DNA of 16,970 nt from positions 1-16,970 of the forward strand of contig JAIYAI010000812.1 in NCBI GenBank assembly GCA_027489135.1, in the 5' to 3' direction. The DNA comes from Acetobacteraceae bacterium (GTDB lineage Bacteria > Pseudomonadota > Alphaproteobacteria > Acetobacterales > Acetobacteraceae). This document shows positions 13,838-16,970 of the stretch, in pieces. Positions within the stretch are counted from its first letter, which is position 1; every line of letters starts with the position of its first letter. Position numbers and translations under genes: made by a program. The notes under the pieces are model-generated. The model was not told the origin of the DNA, made no database searches, and saw only the letters and a program-made list of their open reading frames with translations.

Positions 13838-14791
13838 ATGACCAAACCCGTCCTGCTGCACGCCTTCCCGCTGCCCGCCTCCTCCATCGCGCGCCTGTCC
13901 GAGCACTACGCGGTGCATGGGCCGTTGCCGCGCTCCGCCGCCGAGGCGATCCCGGAGGCCGCGCGCGGCGCCGAGGCGCTGGTGACGCTGGGCGGGTTGT
14001 CCACCGATGCGTCGCTGATCGCGGCGCTGCCGAAGCTGCGGCTGATCTGCTGCTACGGCACGGGCTATGAGGGCGTGGATCGCGTGGCCTGCAAGGCGCG
14101 CGGCATCGTCGTGAGCCATGCGGGGGATTCGAACTCCACCGCCGTCGCGGAATTCGCGGTGGGCCTGGTGATCGCCGCGGCGCGGCGGATGGTGCAGGGC
14201 GACCGCAAGGTCAGGGCGGGCGGCTGGACCAGCCTCGGGCTCGAGCGGATGGAGATGACCCCGGGGCTGTCCGGCGGGAAGCTCGGCATCTACGGCATGG
14301 GCACCATCGGGCGGAAGATCGCCGCGCGCATGGAGCCCTTCGAGATGGAGATCGGCTACCACAACCGCAGCCGTCGCGACGACGTGCCCTATCGCTACCT
14401 CGACAGCCTGATGGCGCTGGCCGAGTGGTCCGATGTGCTGGTGGTGGCGGCACGCGCGAGCGCCGAGAACCGCCATGCCGTGAATGCCGCGGTGCTGAAG
14501 GCACTCGGACCCTCGGGCGTGCTGGTGAACATCGGCCGCGGCGTGCTGGTGGACGAGGCCGCGCTCTGCGACGCGCTGGAGCGAAAGGAGATCGCCGGCG
14601 CCGGCCTCGACGTCTACGAGGACGAGCCGAACGTGCCGGATCGCCTCAAGGTGCTGGAGAACGTGGTGATCACGCCGCACATGGCGGCGGTGGCGCGGAC
14701 CGCGCAGCGGGCGCAGCGCGACGCGCTTGAGGCGAGCCTGAGGGCCTTCTTCGCGGGGGAGAGGGTGCGGTTCGAGGCGCCGGTGCCGTGA
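13838..14791 (+). CDS. D-isomer-specific 2-hydroxyacid dehydrogenase
   Basis: The 317-residue NAD(P)-dependent enzyme has the family layout: a split catalytic domain around a Rossmann domain. Visible are the nucleotide-binding GMGTIG (153-158), NHRSRRDDVPY-type loop at about 176-185 (basic, suggesting NADPH), NIGRGVLVDE with catalytic R234, GLDVYEDEP with E263 and PHMAA with H281. The family reduces 2-keto acids such as glyoxylate and hydroxypyruvate to D-hydroxy acids or works in reverse. ATG 13838 gives a normal N-terminus. Its stop shares bases with a GTG start (GTGA) of a following gene that has been cut by an insertion sequence. Confidence 0.92.
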   Translation: MTKPVLLHAFPLPASSIARLSEHYAVHGPLPRSAAEAIPEAARGAEALVTLGGLSTDASLIAALPKLRLICCYGTGYEGVDRVACKARGIVVSHAGDSNSTAVAEFAVGLVIAAARRMVQGDRKVRAGGWTSLGLERMEMTPGLSGGKLGIYGMGTIGRKIAARMEPFEMEIGYHNRSRRDDVPYRYLDSLMALAEWSDVLVVAARASAENRHAVNAAVLKALGPSGVLVNIGRGVLVDEAALCDALERKEIAGAGLDVYEDEPNVPDRLKVLENVVITPHMAAVARTAQRAQRDALEASLRAFFAGERVRFEAPVP

Positions 14792-14849
14792 CACTCCGAC
14801 GTGCCGCGATCATCCTGCTGGTGATTGGAGGCGTCGGACTTCTTCTGCG
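14788..14849 (+). pseudogene. Host gene fragment: N-terminal membrane/signal segment cut by IS3 element
   Basis: A GTG codon overlaps the stop of the hydroxyacid dehydrogenase (GTGA) and opens a frame reading (M)TLRRAAIILLVIGGVGLLLR, a typical signal anchor or signal peptide start. After about 20 codons the sequence enters the left inverted repeat of the IS3 element, and the frame then reads 17 IS-encoded residues to TGA at 14899-14901. The coupling and hydrophobic start argue that a real exported or membrane protein gene followed the dehydrogenase. Its remainder is not found on the far side of the IS3 element inside the window. Confidence 0.6.
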
Positions 14850-14863
14850 GAGAGGTGGCTCGG
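14850..14863 (+). repeat. IS3 left terminal inverted repeat
   Basis: GAGAGGTGGCTCGG is the exact reverse complement of 16204-16217. The true terminus could differ by one to three bases, because short GA runs flank both ends. Confidence 0.75.
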
Positions 14864-14934
14864 GGAATCCGGATAGGCCGTTGAGTGGCTTTCCTGCCTG
14901 ACAGCGGCGAAGGTGGCGCGGATCAGGAGCGAGC

Positions 14935-15246
14935 ATGACAAAGCGTACGAGACGGACCCACAGTCCGGGTTTCAAGGCGAAGGTGGCGCTGGCGGCGATC
15001 AAGGGCGAGAAGACGCTGGCCGAGTTGGCCAAGCTGTTTGACGTGCACCCGCACCAGATCACCGCGTGGAAGGGCCAGTTGCAGGAGGGTGCGGCGGGCA
15101 TTTTCGGCCCCGGCGCTGCGGCAAGCGATGCCGCGCCCGTGGTCGATCTGAAATCGCTGCATGCGAAGATCGGAGAGCTAACGCTGGAGAAGGATTTTTT
15201 GTCCGGCGCGCTCAGCAAGGCCGGCCTGCTGAGCGCAAAGCGATAA
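14935..15246 (+). CDS. IS3-family transposase OrfA
   Basis: This 103-residue helix-turn-helix protein reads HSPGFKAKVALAAIKGEKTLAELAKLFDVHPHQITAWKGQL in its DNA-binding part (about 9-49). A leucine-zipper-like C-terminal helix follows (LKSLHAKIGELTLEKDFL). It binds the element's ends. AGGAG lies 5 bases before the ATG. Its end overlaps orfB, and a T_TTT_TTG slippery heptamer near codon 88 offers a -1 shift to make the OrfAB transposase. Confidence 0.93.
   Translation: MTKRTRRTHSPGFKAKVALAAIKGEKTLAELAKLFDVHPHQITAWKGQLQEGAAGIFGPGAAASDAAPVVDLKSLHAKIGELTLEKDFLSGALSKAGLLSAKR
15195..15201 (+). other. Probable programmed -1 frameshift site (T_TTT_TTG)
   Basis: The heptamer is positioned with zero-frame codons TTT TTG in orfA. 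Slipping one base back reads TTT TTT GTC and continues without a stop into orfB. IS3 elements are known to make their active transposase this way, though A-rich slippery sites are more usual. orfB has no ATG or ribosome site of its own, which supports use of this site. Confidence 0.65.
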
Positions 15247-16070
15247 TCGACCGCGGCAATGTGCTGCCGCTGACGCGGCAGGCGAAGCTGCTGCGGCTGA
15301 GCCGGAGCAGCGTCTACGCGCTGCCCAGGCCGGTGCCGCCGGTTCGGCTGGCGATCATGCATCGGATCGACGCGCTGCATCTCGATCACCCTTTCGCGGG
15401 CAGCCGGATGCTGCGTGACATGCTGCGGCTGGAGGGCGTGACGATCGGCCGGCAGGCGGTGGCGACGTTGATGCGGCGGATGGGCATTGAGGCGCTGTAT
15501 CGCCAGCCGAGCACGTCCAAGCCCGCGCCAGGCCACAAGATCTACCCCTATCTGTTACGCAAGCTGCCGATCGATCGGCCGAACCAGGTCTGGGCGATGG
15601 ACATCACCCACATTCCGATGGCCCGCGGCTTTGTCTATCTGGCCGCAGTGGTGGACTGGTTCAGCCGACGGGTCCTGGCGTGGCGGGTGTCGATCACGCT
15701 GGAGACCGAGTTCTGCATCGACGCGGTGCATGAGGCCCTGGCGCGGCACGGCAAGCCGGAGATCTTCAACACCGATCAGGGCAGCCAGTTCACCAGCACG
15801 GCCTTCACGGAACTGCTGCAGGAGCGGGCGATCGCCATCAGCATGGATGGTCGCGGCGCGTGGCGGGACAACGTGTTCGTCGAGCGGCTGTGGCGGACGG
15901 TGAAGTACGAGGAGGTCTATCTGCGCGCCTACGACAGCGTGAGCGATGCACGTGCGTCGCTGGGCAGGTACCTGGATTTCTACAACGCCCGCCGGCCGCA
16001 TTCGAGCCTGGGGGCGCGGACGCCGGAGCAGGCCTATCTCGACCATCTGCCGCAGCGGATGGCAGCATGA
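15243..16070 (+). CDS. IS3-family transposase OrfB (catalytic DDE part)
   Basis: From the point where OrfB homology begins (IIDRGNVLPLTRQAKLL) the frame encodes 275 residues with the IS3 integrase core. The DD35E triad is D120 (WAMDITHIPM), D178 (FNTDQGSQFTS) and E214 (NVFVERLWRTVKYEEVY), with exactly 35 residues between the second D and E. RPHSSLGARTPEQAY closes the domain. Related elements commonly begin OrfB with an M-I-D-R sequence; here that first codon is ATA, and the nearest conventional start is GTG 15261 without a ribosome site. Expression is therefore most likely only as an OrfAB fusion by slippage at 15195-15201. The boundary given marks homology, not a proven start. Confidence 0.88.
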   Translation: MIDRGNVLPLTRQAKLLRLSRSSVYALPRPVPPVRLAIMHRIDALHLDHPFAGSRMLRDMLRLEGVTIGRQAVATLMRRMGIEALYRQPSTSKPAPGHKIYPYLLRKLPIDRPNQVWAMDITHIPMARGFVYLAAVVDWFSRRVLAWRVSITLETEFCIDAVHEALARHGKPEIFNTDQGSQFTSTAFTELLQERAIAISMDGRGAWRDNVFVERLWRTVKYEEVYLRAYDSVSDARASLGRYLDFYNARRPHSSLGARTPEQAYLDHLPQRMAA

Positions 16071-16080
16071 CGAAGCCGCA

Positions 16081-16137
16081 GATGCTGTGGCGTCCCTCCG
16101 GCCGGGCTACGCCCGCCCTGCGTGACGCCACAGCATC
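16081..16137. repeat. Long perfect inverted repeat downstream of orfB inside the IS3 element
   Basis: GATGCTGTGGCGTC (16081-16094) pairs perfectly with GACGCCACAGCATC (16124-16137). The 29-base loop contains a nested CGGGC/GCCCG stem. It lies 10 bases after the transposase stop and inside the right terminus, so it may end transposase transcription or shield the element from outside reading. Confidence 0.7.
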
Positions 16138-16203
16138 GGCAAAGAGGTGCCTATCACCCGGCAGGCGATCCACTTAGCGGAACCGAAACGCTGTCGCGGG
16201 AAA

Positions 16204-16217
16204 CCGAGCCACCTCTC
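16204..16217 (-). repeat. IS3 right terminal inverted repeat
   Basis: CCGAGCCACCTCTC is the exact reverse complement of 14850-14863. Directly beyond it the minus strand continues as ISAs1 transposase coding sequence (reading leftwards to ...RPEHE), so the element abuts or interrupts ISAs1. Confidence 0.75.
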
Positions 16218-16850
16218 TCATGCTCGGGTCTGCCGTTGTTCTCGCGCCTGCTCTCGACCATGACGACGGCCTGCAGACCCGGCCAGTCATGTCGCTCCTG
16301 CAGCCATGCGACATCGTGGATCACCGTTGTGGTTCGGGTTTCGATCCGGCCCTGGTCGCCATCCACGGTGGTGTCGTGGCTGACCTCTGTGTCGGCAAAG
16401 CCGCGCGCCTTTTTGCTCTGCGGCGAACATCTCGACGTCGGCGCGCAGCGAGCCCTGGTTGCCCTTCAGGGCCAGCACGTAGTCGGCCTTGCCGTCGCGT
16501 ATCGTGCGGGCGATCTCGCGCTGACAGCCCATGGCGTCGATCGTCACGATCGCGCCCTCGATGGCCAGCATGGTCAGCAACTTGGGGATCGCCAGGATCT
16601 CGTTGGATTTGTCCGCGACCTTGACCTGGCCGAGCACGAGGCGCTGGCGGGCGGCGAAAGCGGAAACCATGTGGATTGGCGCCTGATCGCCGCTCTTGCT
16701 GCCAGATCGGTGCGCAGTCTTGCCGTCTATGGCGATCACCGCGGCGGGCATGCCCGTCACCGCAGCGACCCAGGCGACGAAGCAGCGCTGAAACTGCGCC
16801 GAATCCAGTGCCGCGAAGATGTCGCCGATCCGGTCGTGCGGCGGAGTACC
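16218..16850 (-). pseudogene. ISAs1-family transposase remnant, truncated at both ends and frameshifted
   Basis: Reading leftwards from 16850, the frame gives GTPPHDRIGDIFAALDSAQF, VIAIDGKTAHRSG, IVTIDAMGCQREIARTI and YVLALKGNQGSLRADVEMFA, which are ISAs1-family DDE transposase motifs including two acidic residues. Near 16408-16414 an extra base beside an A5 run shifts the frame. The continuation in the next frame reads VDGDQGRIETRTTTV and HDVAWLQERHDWPGLQAVV, again ISAs1. Similarity stops after ESRRENNGRPEHE at the IS3 right end, so the C-terminal part with the third acidic residue is missing. The N-terminal part is missing beyond the IS256 end at 16851. The gene cannot make an active enzyme. 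Confidence 0.85.
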
Positions 16851-16970
16851 GGGGACTGTCGGGAATTTCGTGTGTGGTCGGTCATGATGGGAAAGAAGGA
16901 GCTCCCCCATGGCCCGACGCAAACCGCCTCGGATCCCTGATGAGATGCTGGACCAGCTGCTGTCCGGGGC
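16851..16970 (+). mobile_element. Left end of an IS256-family element, continues beyond window
   Basis: ISAs1 similarity ends abruptly at 16850 and is followed by GGGGACTGTCGGGAATTTCG and GTGTGTGG, an end resembling those of IS256-family elements as I recall them, then a transposase start at 16909. If this is the true end, IS256 inserted into ISAs1 and GGAGTACC (16843-16850) should be repeated as an 8-bp target duplication after its other end. Confidence 0.65.
16909..16970 (+). CDS. IS256-family (mutator-type) transposase, N-terminal 20 residues only
   Basis: AAGGAG lies 7 bases before an ATG that opens MARRKPPRIPDEMLDQLLSG, matching the usual N-terminus of alphaproteobacterial IS256-family transposases. 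The frame is open to the window edge, so the catalytic DDE part is not visible. Two adjacent ATG codons at 16883-16888 are in a different frame that ends within the window and are not the start. Confidence 0.7.
   Translation, partial: MARRKPPRIPDEMLDQLLSG

Larger units (their letters stand above)
14850..16217 (+). mobile_element. IS3-family insertion sequence
   Basis: The 1368-bp element is bounded by matching 14-bp terminal inverted repeats (14850-14863 and 16204-16217) and holds overlapping orfA and orfB transposase genes. A second, imperfect inverted pair rich in AGTGG and CCTGCC lies just inside the ends (about 14878-14896 and 16163-16181). No direct target duplication is evident at the borders: the left flank is a host gene and the right flank is ISAs1. 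That suggests a deletion or recombination after insertion. The IS3 subgroup was not determined. Confidence 0.85.

Noticed and set aside
14840..16225. Target site duplication for the IS3 element
   Set aside because: I compared the bases flanking several possible ends of the inverted repeats and found no matching direct repeat.
16883..16940. A short protein starting at ATG 16883
   Set aside because: It is in a different frame from the IS256-type N-terminus at 16909, has no family motif and ends quickly.

Overview
This is a very GC-rich bacterial window with dense, short-gapped genes and three periplasmic receptors of the tripartite tricarboxylate transporter (Bug/TctC) type. Together with GC-rich intergenic stem-loop repeats and IS3, ISAs1 and IS256 elements, this suggests an alphaproteobacterium of the Acetobacteraceae (Roseomonas-like). 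That placement is inference; no rRNA or tRNA is present to anchor it.

Layout. 1-710 (minus) is a polytopic membrane protein running off the left edge. 921-3082 (plus) pairs a mandelate-racemase-type enolase-superfamily enzyme with a Bug receptor. 3133-6129 (minus) reads, in transcription order, Bug receptor, nikR, then a DUF1254/DUF1214 secreted protein; a near-canonical NikR operator lies just upstream of the receptor gene at 6164-6191. 6217-7029 (minus) is a shikimate-dehydrogenase-like gene, divergent from a plus-strand, translationally coupled trio at 7099-9061: a third Bug receptor, DNA-3-methyladenine glycosylase I (tag) and a small membrane protein. 9170-12088 (plus) encodes a three-subunit FAD/[2Fe-2S] amine or amino-acid dehydrogenase of the HcnABC/opine-oxidase/D-hydroxyproline-dehydrogenase type, with three tandem stem-loops between its first two genes. 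12104-13743 (minus) is a DUF35 OB-fold protein with an SCP-x-type thiolase that lacks the usual nucleophilic Cys. 13838-14791 (plus) is a D-2-hydroxyacid dehydrogenase. From 14788 to the right edge is an insertion-sequence pile-up: the first ~20 codons of a host gene, a complete IS3-family element, a doubly truncated and frameshifted ISAs1 transposase, and the left end of an IS256-family element.

How it fits together. Most of the window is small catabolic cassettes (enzyme plus uptake receptor) for organic or amino acids, with no TctA/TctB membrane subunits, so the receptors must rely on permeases elsewhere. The most unusual unit is the Bug-nikR segment. A nickel-responsive repressor with all four nickel ligands sits downstream of a Bug receptor whose upstream region carries a dyad with NikR-operator sequence and spacing, yet no known nickel transporter is present. 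This suggests nickel-controlled expression of a tripartite-type receptor, possibly for a nickel-organic-acid complex. The same receptor gene appears to start at CTG.
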